Numbered from the stretch's first letter, positions 10,496-22,125 are shown. The stretch: DNA of 64,000 nucleotides from Prorocentrum cordatum (GCA_963575745.1 CAUYUJ010004291.1:10001-74000), one strand, 5' to 3'. Notes: a model not told the origin generated them from the letters alone. Translations and numbers: made by a program.

Positions 10496-12328
10496 CTATA
10501 GAGCCTGGGACGGGCCATGAGCCCCGGCCTGGCACGTCCGAGGTGGCAGTAGCCCGTCAGCGGAGAGCGCGCGGTTGCAGGCTGGCCCACCGTGAGGTAG
10601 GCGGCGCCCGCCCGGCAATGGCAGTGCCAGCTGGCGGCCGGGCCTAAATGAATACTCCAGCTGGGCAGCCAATCGGATCACCCCACCCTGGGAGTCCGCC
10701 GTTCTGCTACGTTTGACATCGCCCCCTCCGCGCAGCCATTTGCCCATGGTTGTGTTGGGGAGTTCCGAATGCGCGGCCCTCTCACGGACGCGTGCACGCG
10801 CTATGCCCCACCGAACTCTGAGCTGGAGGACTTCGTCCATAGCGAAGGCGTTGCACTTGAAACGTGCCCACTCGCGAAGAAAGTGGGAGCACGACTCAGG
10901 CTGCTGGAGTGAGGAGTCGGCGCAGATCCTGTCTGGGTTTGGGAAGTACACGGTGGTCCACTGATGCCAGATAGCGTTAAAGCAAGCGCCCAGGTCCGTT
11001 TGTAGTCTCTTCACAGTCTCTGCGGGGGCTTCCCCGACATGTGGTTGGAGAGAGACTCTGTCGAGGGGGGTCCTGTGGACGTACTGGTGGGTCACGAGGT
11101 CGCGGTGGTTGTGCCCCTCGTTCTGGTGGTGCCTGGAATTGCGGTTTTCTGGTTGGTCCTCGGACTGTGCGCTGGCACAGGAGGGCCAAGAAGCAGTGCA
11201 TGAAGGGACCGCGTCTGCTACCTCCGGGGCATCGCCCTGGCGAGCTGTGATTCCATCACACCTCGGTGGGAGAGGGGCACCCGTGCGGGCAGCTGTCTGG
11301 GCGTGTGGCATGTGCCTAGGGCTGGCCTCTCGCGGGAGGGCGCGGTCCGGAGACTCGGTAGCCCGGCAGTGGCAAGGTGGGCTAGTAACACTGCGTGGGG
11401 ACGGGGTGGCAGAATGGCCCGCGCCCCCGTTCCAGTCTGGGTCAGGCGAGTGGGAACGGCGATGTTGGAATTCGGCCGGAGGGTTGGCTGCATCGTGGGG
11501 TAGGCCTTCCGCGTTGTCCCGTCCCTCACCCTTGTCACTTTTCCTGCATGAGGCGAGGCTAATATGCTTGCACATCTCCTGGATGTCTCGCGTGGGGATC
11601 TCCGAGGCCAGATGTAGTAGGGAGTCGGGTGTGAGTTCATCCGGGCAAACCTGCGCCAGGAACTCGGCTAGTGTTTCCACGGTGTGCCGTAGGGGGGAAG
11701 GGCCACGCGGGGGTCACTTGTCGGAGTAGTGGAGCCACCTGTCCATTATGCTGGGGCTTGGGGGGAGTACGCAGAGTTTGGCGACCGCCCGTGCGGCAGC
11801 TAGCCGTTTACCATGCCAGTGGGTGCTCTTGGGAAGGTAAGATGATGGGACCCGTTCTCCATAGATCAGCTTCAGGAAGAGACGTAGCTGGAGCAGTCTC
11901 CAGTGCCCTGGGTCACCCGGGCGCACCACGTCTTTCCCGTCTGTACGTGTGTAATCCCGCCAACGATCGTCCAGGAGCGGAGGCAGGTCCCGCATAAACC
12001 CGATTATACGGACCTCGATGGGTCTTGTGTCAGAGTGGTCAGCTCCGTCCTCCTCCTCCTCCGCCGCCAGGGAGTTGAGGCTGGAGTCCTTTAGCCCCGA
12101 CCCACGCGGCATGTTCGTGACAGGAAGCAGGCCGAGTACCTCTTTGGCCTCGTCAGTCATTGAGGGGGGTGCAGTTGTTTCGAAGGGCATCACCGCTGGA
12201 AGCGCCTTCGCCCTGGCTGGGCGGGGCGGTCCGTGGGCGACGAGGGCCCGTGTTGGGCGAGAACTCGCTGGCGAGGGCGCACTCGTCGGGAGCGAGGGGC
12301 GCACTCCGTAGCCTGCAGGTGCGAGCAC
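10496..12328 (-). pseudogene. Broken long ORF of unknown function
   Basis: Two open segments lie in the same minus-strand frame: 12328-11714 (204 codons) and 11680-10496 (394 codons). They are separated by one TGA (11716-11714) and eleven sense codons. The text is not simply compositional: MTDEAKEVLGLLPVTNMPRG, RWRDYTRTDGKDVVRPGDPGHWRL, and further on ETVKRLQTDLGACFNAIWHQ and CSHFLREWARFKCNAFAMDEV. No signal peptide, membrane span or known motif was recognised. A poly-Glu-coding (TCC)n tract lies just upstream. It could be the gag/ORF1-like protein of an unknown retroelement or a broken host gene. Confidence 0.4.
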
Positions 12329-12350
12329 CGGTCGAGGAGTCGATCATCAG

Positions 12351-12466
12351 CTCCTCCTCCTCCTCCTCCTCTTCCTCCTCCTTTGCCTCCTCCTTTGCCT
12401 CCTCCTCCTCCTCCTCCTCCTCCTCCTCCTCCTCCTCCTCCTCCTCCTCCTCCTCCTCCCCCCACA
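12351..12466. repeat. (TCC)n polypyrimidine tract
   Basis: About 115 bp of CTC/TCC triplets with three short interruptions. It mirrors the purine tract at 3992-4121. Confidence 0.95.
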
Positions 12467-13005
12467 TACAACAGAGGGGAGGCACCCAGAAAGACACACA
12501 TGGTGACTCGTCGATTCCCTGGCATGTGTGGGCAAGTATGGGCAATGGGGGCACATCCAGGTGGCATTCCAGTGGCGGCCCGTCCAGGCGACGGACCGGT
12601 CGGCCCACGCTGGGAGGCCCTCAACGTGGGTAGCCCTGGACTCCACGTCCGCCTCCCATACGAAACAGCCAAGTGCGGGTGCGCCTGCCTCCCATGACAA
12701 AGGGGGGTGGGTGGGGGGACAATTGTCGCACGTCGCCGTACAGCGCTTGGTCGTGTGGGCCGAGAGCCCGAAGCGTCAAGAATCCCACCAGCCCTTTGGG
12801 CGTGAGTGGTTTAGAGAGCTCTCTCTGTTCGCAACCCCCCTTCTTCCCCTTCGGGGAGGGGTTTACCCCTCCCCCTCCCCCCTCCCCCTGGGCCTGGAGA
12901 GGGCGCCCCGCGGGTCGTTGGAGGGGTCTTTTTCGACTCCTGGGAGGGCTAAAAAACGACACCCCTCACGAGGATTCTGGCCCCGACGGGGGGAGGCAGA
13001 AAAGT
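12467..13005. other. Spacer with GGGGCGCCCCGCGAGGG-type module
   Basis: 12467-12800 shows nothing I can assign. 12840-12960 carries a GGGGAGGGGTTTACCCCTCCCC...GGGCGCCCCGCGGG module related to one found at the start of every array unit (for example 21050-21100 and 39940-40010). Confidence 0.5.
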
Positions 13006-13195
13006 GCTCCCCTCTTCTTTGAAGCCAGAATCATTGATTTTACTACGGTTTTGGCCCCATTTTGGCCTTCTGAGGGGGCAGCGCTAATTAAAGCTCCCCT
13101 CTTCTTTCACACCAAAATCATTGATTTTACTAAGGTTTTGGCCCCATTTGGGCCTTCTGAGGGGGCAGCGCTAATTAAAGCTCCCCTCTTCTTCT
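13006..13195. repeat. 87-bp tandem repeat, two units plus a partial third
   Basis: GCTCCCCTCTTCTT starts units at 13006, 13093 and 13180. Each holds AATCATTGATTTTACTA and GGTTTTGGCCCCATTT. Confidence 0.9.
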
Positions 13196-13204
13196 ATCGA
13201 TTTC

Positions 13205-13350
13205 CTCCAAGATGGCCCCAAGAAGCGCCCAGGAGGCACCAAGAGGCCCCAAGATGGCCCCAAGAGGCCCCCAGGAGGCCCCCAAGAGGATCCCAAACGG
13301 CCCAAAGAGGCCCCCCCGAGGCACCCAAGACGCCGAAAAGCCCATCAGGA
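13205..13350. repeat. GCCCCAAGAGG-type simple repeat
   Basis: Same degenerate family as at 4436-4570 (AAGATGGCCCCAAGAAGCGC and similar phrases). Confidence 0.85.
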
Positions 13351-13398
13351 CGACCCTCTACTCGCCTGGGCGTCGTTTCTGGACGGGCAGGAGGAGGG

Positions 13399-13590
13399 GC
13401 CCGAACGACTCACACCAGGACGAGGGGCCCGAACAACTCACACCACGAGAAGCCCGAACGACTCACACCAGGACGAAGAGCCCGAACGACTCACACCACG
13501 AAGAGCCCGAACGACTCACACCAGGAAGAAGGGCCCGAACGACTCACACCAGGACGAGAAACCCCAAACGACTCAAACCACGAGGAGCGC
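13399..13590. repeat. 27-bp minisatellite
   Basis: About seven units of CCCGAACGACTCACACCAGG plus a variable tail. The period is a multiple of three, so both strands stay open; this is not coding evidence. Confidence 0.9.
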
Positions 13591-13810
13591 TTTCTCTCCC
13601 TCCTCCTCCGCCTCGTCCTTCTCCCGCTCCCCCCACAAGGAGGATGTACAAGGAGGCGGGAGGAAGGAGGAACAGGGGAGATATGCGGGGGCAAGCGGAC
13701 ACACGCCTGAAAAACACGACTGTCGGCATGCTTCGCAAGAGTTGCTGTTGTGAGATGGGCTGGTGGGGATACGCGAAGCGTAAAGAATTGTGAAGACACT
13801 GTTGTGACAC

Positions 13811-14628
13811 CGCGTTCGGGGGAACCCCCGTATGGGGCCACGAACCGCGCGATGTTGCGCTAGAATTGGGGCGGCACCACAATGCGAACCCCTCCACTGG
13901 GGCCTTCGGTGGAGCAAATACTGGGGCCACGAACCTGGGGCCTCTAACTAAAATCCGTATGGTGCAACGACTCGAGCGAGGGATGCGCCTAAATGGTGCG
14001 GCGCCGCCATGTGGCCTAAATTGTGCGCCGCCTTGTGGACCCTGCCACCGTGGCCTTCGGTGGAGCTCCCATTATGTGGCCACCAAATGCGTGAATGGTG
14101 CGCCAAAATGAGGCGGCGCCGCCATGTGGCCCCTGCTACTGGGGCCTTCGGTGGAACTCCCATGGGGCTACGAAACGTGTGAAGTGTGCGTCAAAATGGG
14201 ACGGCGGCGCCATGCGGACCCTGCCTCTGGGGCCGTCGGCGGATCTCCTTACAGAACCACGAATCGTGTGAGAGGTGCGCCAACATGGGGCGGCACCACC
14301 ATGTGGACCCTGCCAATAGGGCCGTGGGTGGAACTTCTTATGGGGCAACGAACCGTTCGAAGAGTGCGCCACAATGGGGCGGCGCCGTCACCAAACATTT
14401 GAAGAATACGCCAATATTGTGCTCCGCCGCCATGTGGACTGGGCTACTGGGGCCGTTGGTGGAACTCCGTCTGGGGCTACGAACCGTGTGAGGGGTGCGC
14501 GAAAATGAGGCGGTACCGCAATGTGGACCCTGCCACTGCGGCCGTTGGCTGATCTCCTTACGGGTACACGGGCCTCAGGTGGAGCTCCATATGAGGCCAC
14601 AAAGCGTTGCATTGTGTGCCGAAATGCA
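13811..14628. repeat. ~90-bp satellite, block A
   Basis: Diverged units with the core ATGGGGCCACGAAACGTGTG followed by a GCGGCGGTGCCATGCGAACC-type half and CACTGGGGCCTTCGGTGGAG. These are the most diverged of the three blocks. The minus strand reads a repeated roughly 30-aa peptide (TRFVAPxGAPPKAPVA), which explains the long ORFs here. Confidence 0.9.
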
Positions 14629-14825
14629 AGCATGCGGAGGGCGAGGCAGGGATGGGAGTTGGCGGAGGGGGAGGAGGAAGAAAAGGAGACGCGGAGCGCT
14701 GTCTCGTCAAAACGAAGACCCAGCACCACATGATGGTTGGGAAGAGAACCTGCCCTGCACATCACAGTATAGGAGCATTACCCTGGCGAAGGACACAGCC
14801 ATATGCAGTTGTGAGTATCGTCGTT
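14629..14825. repeat. Satellite higher-order spacer 1
   Basis: Non-satellite insert beginning at CATGCGGAGGGCGAGGC, then a GGA-rich run, GCGCTGTCTCGTCAAAACGA, CACCACATGATGGTTGG and ending at AGTATCGTCGTTGTGAG. It is homologous to 15449-15670 and 16241-16360. Confidence 0.85.
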
Positions 14826-15448
14826 GTGAGAAACGCCTTCGGTGGATCTCCTCGTGGGGCCACGAAGCGTGGGAAGGGTGTGCCGCGGCGATGCGTGTAA
14901 GGGGTGTTCCGAAATGAGGCGACAGGCCATGCAAGCCCTTCCACTGGGGCCTGAGGTTGAGCTCCCTATGGGGCCACGAAACGTGTGGGGAGTGTGCCGA
15001 AATGGGGCGGCGGTGCCATGCGAGCCCTCACAACGGAAGGCCTCAGGTGGAGCTCTCTATGGGGCCACGAAACGTGCGAGCGGTGTGCCGAAATAGGGCG
15101 GCGGTGCCACGCAAACCCTCGCAGTGGGGCCCTAGTCGGAGCCCCCTGTGGGGCCGCGAAACGTGCGAGGGGTGTGCCGACTTCGGGCGGCGGTGCCATG
15201 CGAACCCTGCCACCGGGGCCTTCGGTGGAGCTCCGCATTGGACCACGAAACGTGTGAAGGGTGTGCCGAAGTGGGGCGGCGGTGCCATGCGAACCCTGCC
15301 ACTGGGGCCTCAAATGCAGCCCCCACGGGGCCACGAACCGTGAGGGGTATACCGAAATCGGGCGGCGGTGCCATGGGAACCCTCCCACTGGGGCCTCAGG
15401 TGGAGTCCCCTATGGGGCCACGAAACATGTGAGGGGTGTGCCGAAACA
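14826..15448. repeat. ~90-bp satellite, block B
   Basis: About seven units. GGGCGGCGGTGCCA marks units near 15006, 15096, 15186, 15275 and 15360, spacing about 85-90 bp. Confidence 0.92.
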
Positions 15449-15670
15449 GAAACATGCGGAGGACAGAAGCAAGGATGGGAGGAGGGAGGGGAGGCAGGGA
15501 GGGGGAGGAGGAGACGTGGGAGACGCGGGGCGCTGTTTCTTCAAAACGAGGGCCCAACACCACAGGATGGTTGGTAAAAACTTCAGCCTCCCAGAAGTGG
15601 AGGAAAACTAGGAAAGCAAGTCTGGCGAAGGACCCAACCAGATGCAGCTATGAGTACCGTCGTTGTGAGT
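15449..15670. repeat. Satellite higher-order spacer 2
   Basis: Same order of phrases as spacer 1: ACATGCGGAGGACAGAAGC, GGA-rich run, GCGCTGTTTCTTCAAAACGA, CACCACAGGATGGTTGG, CCGTCGTTGTGAGTATCG. Confidence 0.85.
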
Positions 15671-16240
15671 ATCGCCTTCGGTGGATCTCCTTACGGGGCC
15701 ACGAAGCGCGTGAAGGGTGTGCCGAAATGGGGGGGGCCGCCATGCGGGCGCTGCCACTGGGGCCTTCGAGCATCGCGACGGAAATGAAATGAAAGAGGGG
15801 GGCAAGCAACAGGGGCCATTTGGGCCTTCGGTGAAGCACCCCATGGGGCCACCGAACGTATGAGAGGTTTGCCGAAAAGGGGGGAAATGGGCGAACCGCA
15901 TGCGGGCGCTGCCACTTTGGCCTTCGATGGAGCAACATATGGGGCCAGGAACCGTGTGAGGGGTGAACCGAAATGGGGGTGGAACCGCATGAGAGCGCTG
16001 CAACTGGTGCCTTCGGTGGATTTCCTTATGGGGCCACTAAACGTGTGAGGAGTTCGCCGACATGCATGGTGGAACCGCAAGCGGCGCTGCCACTGGGGTC
16101 TTCGGTGGAGCTCCCGATGGGGCCACGAAAACACGAGGGGGTAGCCGACATGGAGGGTGGAACTGCATGCGGGCGCTGCCACTGGGGCCTTCGGTGCTGT
16201 GGGGCCACGAAACGTGTGAGGGGTGTGCCGAAACAGTGAC
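15671..16240. repeat. ~90-bp satellite, block C
   Basis: About six further units of the satellite, ending in ACGTGTGAGGGGTGTGCCG just before spacer 3. Confidence 0.9.
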
Positions 16241-16360
16241 ATATGGAGGGTAAGAGCAGGGACGGGATGGGGGGGGCAGCAGTAGGAGGTGAAGGAGAAC
16301 GCGGGGCGCTGTCTCGTCAAACCGAGGACCCAATACGAAAGGATGTTAGGGAAACATGTC
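16241..16360. repeat. Satellite higher-order spacer 3 (partial)
   Basis: Third copy of the spacer (CATATGGAGGGTAAGAGCAG ... GCGCTGTCTCGTCAAACCG ... GGATGTTAGGG). The array then stops. Confidence 0.8.
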
Positions 16361-17280
16361 TCCAACGTTACGGTATGCATTGCTATGCAACACTATGGAA
16401 TACAGACTATGCACACCTATGCCATGCTATGCGATGCAATGCTCTAGGATGCAATGCCGTGCGATGCGCTGCGTCTGCGTACGACGAAACGTCGCAAATA
16501 CTGAAAAGCCTAACGGTCAATCAAATATCCGGCATCCGAATGGAACGCGACGAGGCGCAGCTGATAGAAACCACCCCGGGCCACGAAACGCTCTGCAAAC
16601 TTCCCCCAACCTTCGAAACCTTCGAAAACCGCCCAGATGCCCAGAGGCCGCCATTGAGAAGAAACGCCTGGCATGAAAAAATACACGTCGTCGGAAATCT
16701 TGGTTTAGCAAGAGAGCGAGCGAGCCGCCTTCGTCGCGCCGGAGCACGTCCAGCGGAATGTACCGCAGCCCTGAGAAGTTCCAATGTTCGTCGTATTCGC
16801 TCACGTGACGTGCCAAAACAGTAAGTGCTATCCATTGCCGTTCATTGCTTTTCATGTGCTCTGCTGGGTTTAGCTTAGGAGGCAGTTTCTGGGCAGTCTT
16901 CGTCAGAACAAGTAAAAAAGCTACTGAAGCTCAAACAAACTGCCATGAAGCAGGATTGGGCCAACTTGAGCCCGGGATCAGGCCGGGAGTGTGCCGCATG
17001 AGGCCAGAACCACGGACAAACCAGCACCGATGCCCAATTCAATCTCCCAAGAGTTGCATCCCGAACTGCCCCTGGCGATCCTGGCGAGCGTCTCGCGGCC
17101 TCAGCGGGACGGCTCCCCAAGAGTGCCCCCCGCGAGAGACCAGTGCGGCCGTGCGGCCGCGGCGCGTACACGCAGACCCGCGGCGCGTGCCGCGGATGGT
17201 GCCCGAGGAGCATGTTGCTCCCATCGTACACAGAGACCACAGCCCAGAAATGGTCTCGAGCACCCGGAAAAGTGTCGAAG
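16361..17280. other. Unassigned stretch
   Basis: 16366-16475 is rich in TATGC/GATGC pentamers. The remainder to 17280 shows no repeat or coding signal I can defend. Confidence 0.4.
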
Positions 17281-17289
17281 CAGTGTTGA

Positions 17290-17336
17290 ACAAGTGTCTC
17301 CCAGGTCCCGACACGCGGGACCTGGGAGACACTTGT
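17290..17336. repeat. Perfect 21-bp hairpin
   Basis: Arms 17290-17310 and 17316-17336 are exact reverse complements (ACAAGTGTCTCCCAGGTCCC...) around a 5-nt loop ACACG. No U-run follows, so it does not look like a terminator. Confidence 0.95.
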
Positions 17337-17567
17337 GCGTTCTTGGTTCTGTGCGTTCTTGGTGCTCGAAATTATTTCGGGTGAGTCTGGCGAAAGCCGG
17401 TTGAAACATCATAACCCGAGAAGGGAGATCGAGGACCGCGGCTCTGGGACGTTTCCGAGCGCTTCGGGCCTCTGACGGCTGGCCCAGCGAGGGCCGATGG
17501 ACGACAGACGACGCCCTACGATCGACACTCGACGCCCGACACCAGACGACGGACGGCAGACGACAAA
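17337..17567. other. Unassigned spacer
   Basis: Nothing recognised apart from GACG-rich composition increasing toward the microsatellite. Confidence 0.4.
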
Positions 17568-17573
17568 TACGAG

Positions 17574-17626
<53 letters not shown>

Positions 17627-17705
17627 ACGACAGACGACGGACGACGGACGACGACGACGACGACGGACGACGGACGACGGACGACGGACGACGTCGACGA
17701 CGACG
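17568..17705. repeat. (GAC)n microsatellite
   Basis: Pure GAC/ACG run at about 17572-17625, continued by GAC/GGACGA variants. Poly-Asp/Thr/Arg ORFs are artefacts of the triplet. Confidence 0.95.
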
Positions 17706-17976
17706 ACGGCTTCGAACGAAAAATCACGGAACCACGACGGCCATCGACAAATCTACGACGACCACCGACGACGCCCAACGACCGACCACGGCGACGACGA
17801 TGGCCGCGCAACGGCGGGGGCAGCGGGGGCCCGGCCCGGCCCCGTAGCCGCCCGCGCGCCCCCCCGCGGCCGGCACGGCGGGCGGCGCGGCTCTCTCACG
17901 GGGCCTCGCACAACTCGAGGTCCTTCACCTCCGGGGGCAAATCGACCGGCTAGCCGACTTCGGGTCGAGGCGGGTG

Positions 17977-18152
17977 CAGTCGGGGCGTTGACCTAAGGAA
18001 CCCTAAATAAGGAACGAGGCCCGTGTTTTCCATAAGTTAAACTTCGATCTCCTATCGAAAACATACGGAACACCTGAGGCAAGCTGTGAAACACTGAAGG
18101 AACGCGGAGCCCCTCCCCAACGAAAAGGGTTCCTTCTTCAGGGCCCCGACTG
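17977..18152. mobile_element. MITE-1 copy 1
   Basis: 176-bp element starting CAGTCGGGGCGTTGACC and ending GGCCCCGACTG, i.e. terminal inverted repeats of about 11-16 bp. It shares its whole length with copies at 18425-18601 and 42859-43035, including CCCTAAATAAG and GCCCCTCCCCAACGA. The right flank is TA; the left is TG, a probable decayed TA target duplication. It is non-coding and therefore presumably mobilised by an absent transposase. Confidence 0.8.
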
Positions 18153-18424
18153 TACGGGCCCCATGCGTGTTCTGTCCATGCTCCCTCGACCCCCCTCCCA
18201 CCTGAAGTGGAAGGCAGATGGAGGCCTTCTGGCTGGGTTGGGGTGGCCTGGTCGATGGTGACACGGTGACATACTTCGCTCCGGCCAACATCATTCAAAT
18301 CTCCAGCCGAATACGGCATTGTCCAATCCGGGCGCTGTTCTTCAATTTCGGCCTCAGGGGCACGCGTTCGGGCGCAGGGGCCACCGGAAATGGACCCAGG
18401 CAACAAAAACTGCCGAGCCGCTTC

Positions 18425-18601
18425 CGGTCGGGGCGTTGACTTCTAGGAGCCCTAAATGAGGAACGAGGCGCCTTTTCCTCATGATTTAAGCTTCGATGCC
18501 CCATGGAAAACCTCAGGAAGACCCGAGGCAAACTGTTAAACGAGCAAGGAACACCGAGCCCCTCCCCAACGAAAAGGGCTCCTTCTTCAGCGCCCCGACT
18601 G
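18425..18601. mobile_element. MITE-1 copy 2
   Basis: 177-bp copy, same orientation as copy 1 and 448 bp from it, with CGGTCGGGGCGTTGAC at the left and CAGCGCCCCGACTG at the right, followed by TA. The left TA is degraded. Confidence 0.8.
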
Positions 18602-19067
18602 TATGCTACATCCGTGCTCCGCCTGCACCCCGGGCTCAACCTGCTCCGGCCGCCTGAGGCCCCGCCTTCCCGCGCCCCGTCTCCTCAATTAAAGCTGCGC
18701 GTAGCCCGCCTAGCTTTTAGCGGAAGAGGTTCGCTCTCGCCCCGCCGACCAAAAAAACTGTATGCTGCATCCATCGTGTCTCCACAGGGAGAGCCGAGAT
18801 GGGGAACGGAGGGGCTCGTCTTGCCACGGCGGGCCTCGGCGCTGAGAGGGGCTCCCCGCTCTGGATCCGAGGAGGGGCCCGACGACCGGGGGCCCCTCGC
18901 GAGCTCGAAGTGGCCCCTTCACTTCCGGATCCTGCCTTCCTGCGTACAGGGCAGGTTTTAACACATGGGATGTTAAAAAAACATTGGATTTCTAATACAT
19001 GATGAATTTATGGATAAATTTGGGCATGACCTCATCGCTGTTTTTAATACTACTAAATCCCTTAATC
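18602..19067. other. Unassigned spacer
   Basis: GC-rich to about 18950, then abruptly AT-rich. No gene recognised. Confidence 0.4.
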
Positions 19068-19101
19068 TTAATACATGATCCGCACGCGGAGCATGTATTA
19101 A
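19068..19101. repeat. 16-bp inverted repeat
   Basis: Arms 19068-19083 and 19086-19101 (TTAATACATGATCCGC against GCGGAGCATGTATTAA) pair at 15 of 16 with a 2-nt loop. It lies just left of the gene array. Confidence 0.9.
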
Positions 19102-19637
19102 AAAGGGCACTGTATCCTAGGCCACCTGACTTCGCGCAACGCGCCCCGCCACGCGAGACGAACGACTACTTTTGCGCCAGCGCACTCTCGCGCCGCCCAC
19201 TTGGAGTCGGGCACCGGCTGTGGCCCAGACCACGACGAGCGAGGCGCGATAGTCTTCAGGCCCCCGCGAGCGCCCTGGCTGTCCATGCAGACACACACGA
19301 GTGTGTACATCCATGTACAGATCGATTAAACGTGGAATGAACATCCATCCAGTGGGATCGAGGTAGAGCTTCATAGTGAGATTGTCGGGTGCCAGGAGGT
19401 CGAGCGATGTTTTTGTAGGGTGGTCGAGTGCAAGGACAGACAATGAGACCGATAGGTTAGGATTTCGATGGACACCGAGACATGTAGATCGCCAGACGTA
19501 TAGATCGCAAGTTTCTCATGGTAGAAGCAGAAACATCGTTTGCAATCACGCGCCGCTGCATGCTTCTGTCCAGTGTGAGAAGAGCTGAGCATTGATTGCC
19601 CTCATCCCGCACGAATGTCGTCATTCTAAGATTGCCT

Positions 19638-20322
19638 CTAAAGGACAGTGCGGTGAGCACATGCCTTCGAAGGCATCGATGCCTCGGTGTGTTCATCCTC
19701 TCCTAGCAACCCTCCGACGGCAAACCCACCGCGCCCAAGGTGCTTGACGTGAAAGTTCAAGTACAAGGCGCCCTGCTCAATGCACCCATGGAATACTTTG
19801 AGTTCAATGACCCCAGACTGTAACCACTGCGGATGCTCGTCGCGCGCACCCTCAGCTTGGAAACGGAGACCTTCGGTTCCCTTCGCCTCCACCCACGCAC
19901 CCGTGATATTCAGCTCGTGGCAATACATGTCTGCGCACTGCCCTCCAAATTGACACGCCTCAGCCTCTACGCGAAGCATTGCATTGTAACGCCTTCCACG
20001 GGGGACGTTAATCAGAACATGCTTTCACGGTTTCATCAAGTCGAACCGCTGACTAAGAACGTTTTGAAGGTGGGGGTCGCCAGTAGCAGCCACGCCTGCG
20101 CCAGCTCCACCCGCCACGGGAGCTCCGGAAGGAAACGTCGGATGTGGCGTCGGCCAGCCCAGAGGATACGTCGGGCTGGGCGTCGGACTGGGCGTCGGGA
20201 ACGGCGTCGGGAAGCCCGTTGGGAAGGGCGTCGGGAAGGCTGTCGGAAACGGCGTCGGGAACGGCGTCGGGAAGGGCGTCGGGAAAGGCGTCGGAAAAGC
20301 TGTCGGGAAGGGGGTCGGGTAG

Positions 20323-20355
<33 letters not shown>

Positions 20356-20956
20356 AAGGGGGTCGGGTAGGGCGTCGGGTTCGGCATCGGGTTCGGCATC
20401 GGGTAGGGCGTCGGGCTGGTCGTCGCAGTGACCACAGCCAGGTTCGCGCCATTATCGACGTAAAGACAGTGCCCGCCTCCCCACCCAACATGGTAGTAGA
20501 GCAATACTTGACTGCCAAATGTCGCGGGCGCGGGCAAAGTCCAGGTGAACGAAAAACTCGTTCTGGAATGAGGTGCCGCACCATAGGTATACGACTCGGG
20601 CACCACTTCAACACGGATGTAGCCTTTGTAGCCCCCCCAGCCTGGTCTCCAGTAGCCACTCATCTTGATCGCCGTGACTGGCTCGGTAATTGTCGCCGAG
20701 GTCCACCAATGCAAGTGCAACAATGGCTGACTCCTCCAAGGGTGTAAGATAGGTAACCCGCTGAACGCTGCGCGGGCATCCTGCTCACTTCCTGCACTTC
20801 ATGCACTTCCTTCATACTGTCACTCGTGCGCGAGGCGTTGTACGGGTCGCTGTCGCGATGGACGCCCTCGCTCACCATCATGGAAGCCGCGCCAGCTACA
20901 CCATGAACCAGCAGCGCCACGCACATGATCCATGGTGCAGTCCTGGTCGCCGCAAT
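19638..20956 (-). pseudogene. Secreted PTPX-stalk/VWD-like protein, copy 1 (broken)
   Basis: Leftmost and most diverged copy. The start codon used by the other copies is changed to ATT (20956-20954); a later ATG at 20926 would still give a signal-like peptide. Relative to the sister copies about 10 nt net are missing near 20710, which shifts frame after the HCCTC motif, and the Gly codon after LMKP is TGA at about 20020, just before the core of the GDPH domain. It also has GQR to SQR and several other substitutions. With start loss, frameshift and stop it is very likely a pseudogene. Confidence 0.9.
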
Positions 20957-22125
20957 CCCAGCTGCCTGAAGTCCGAGTGAGAGGAAACTGGCACAGTCTC
21001 AAAAGCTATTGTGTGTATGCACGTGCAGAACCCGTCCTTCCCATGCTCGGGGGAAGGGCTTACCCCCGGGGCTGGACGGGGCGCCCCGCGAGGGGTTGGA
21101 GCGCCCAGGATCGCCCAACATGCCTCCAACAGGGCCTCAGAGAGCGCAAGGTGGCCTCCAAGATGGCTCAAGCTACCTCAAGGTGGCTCAAGGTAGCATC
21201 CACGAGGCCTCACGACGGCCCCAAGACGGTTTCAAGTGCCTTCCGAGCCTTCGACAGACTCCACCAAGTAGGACATTCACTGTTGTGTTGCCTTCTTGCA
21301 TTTTCGCTTCCGATGGACTCTTGAGGCCTGACGATGGCCCCCAGACGGCCCCAGAGAGCCTCCAGAGGGGCCCAAGAGGGCCCCAAGAGTGCCCCGAGGG
21401 CGCCCAAGAGCGCCCCAAGAGCGGCCCAAGAGGGCCTCAAGACGCCATTTGCGAGCCTCCCAGGGGGTGACCTGAATCCTCCCCCCTCTGTGTTTGATTC
21501 ATGGGGGCCAAGATGGCCCCAAGAGGCCTCCCAGACCCCTCCAGGGAGTCGCGCGCAGCGGGCGCGCGCCCGAGGCCGCACTCTCACCCGAACAACCACC
21601 AACAACAGCAACGAGCAGCAAACACCCGAGAACATCCCGAACAGCAGCTTGCAACGCGCGCATCGCCATCGCACTCTCGCGCCGCCCACTCTGAGACGGG
21701 CAACCGCTCCGGCCCGGACCGCGACGAGCGAGGCGCGGTAGTCTTCAGGCCCCCGCGAGAGCCCTGGCTGCCCATACACACACACTCGAATCTGTACATC
21801 CATGTATAGATCGATCAAGCGCGGAATGAGCATCCATCCAGTGGGATCGAGGTAGAGCTTCATGGTGGCATCGTCGGGTGCCAGGAGATCAATACATATT
21901 TTGGTAGGGTAGTCGAGTCGATGGACACACAGTGAGACCGATAGGTAGGGAGGTGGATAGATACCGAGATATCGAGATCGCCAGACATACAGATCGCGGT
22001 TTTTCTCATGGTAGAAACAGGAATGTTGTTTGCGCACACGGGCCGCTGCATGCTTCTTCCCAGTGTGAGAACAGCTGCACATTGGTTGCCCTCATCCCGC
22101 GCATGTCTTCATTCTAAGACTGCCT

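Noticed and set aside
13399-13590. 27-bp repeats as a CRISPR array
   Set aside because: Units are contiguous without unique spacers, and the genome is eukaryotic.
14966-16380. Long ORFs with 30-aa repeats on both strands of the 90-bp satellite
   Set aside because: A period divisible by three keeps frames open on both strands; units are too diverged for a repeat protein and no start or signal context is shared.
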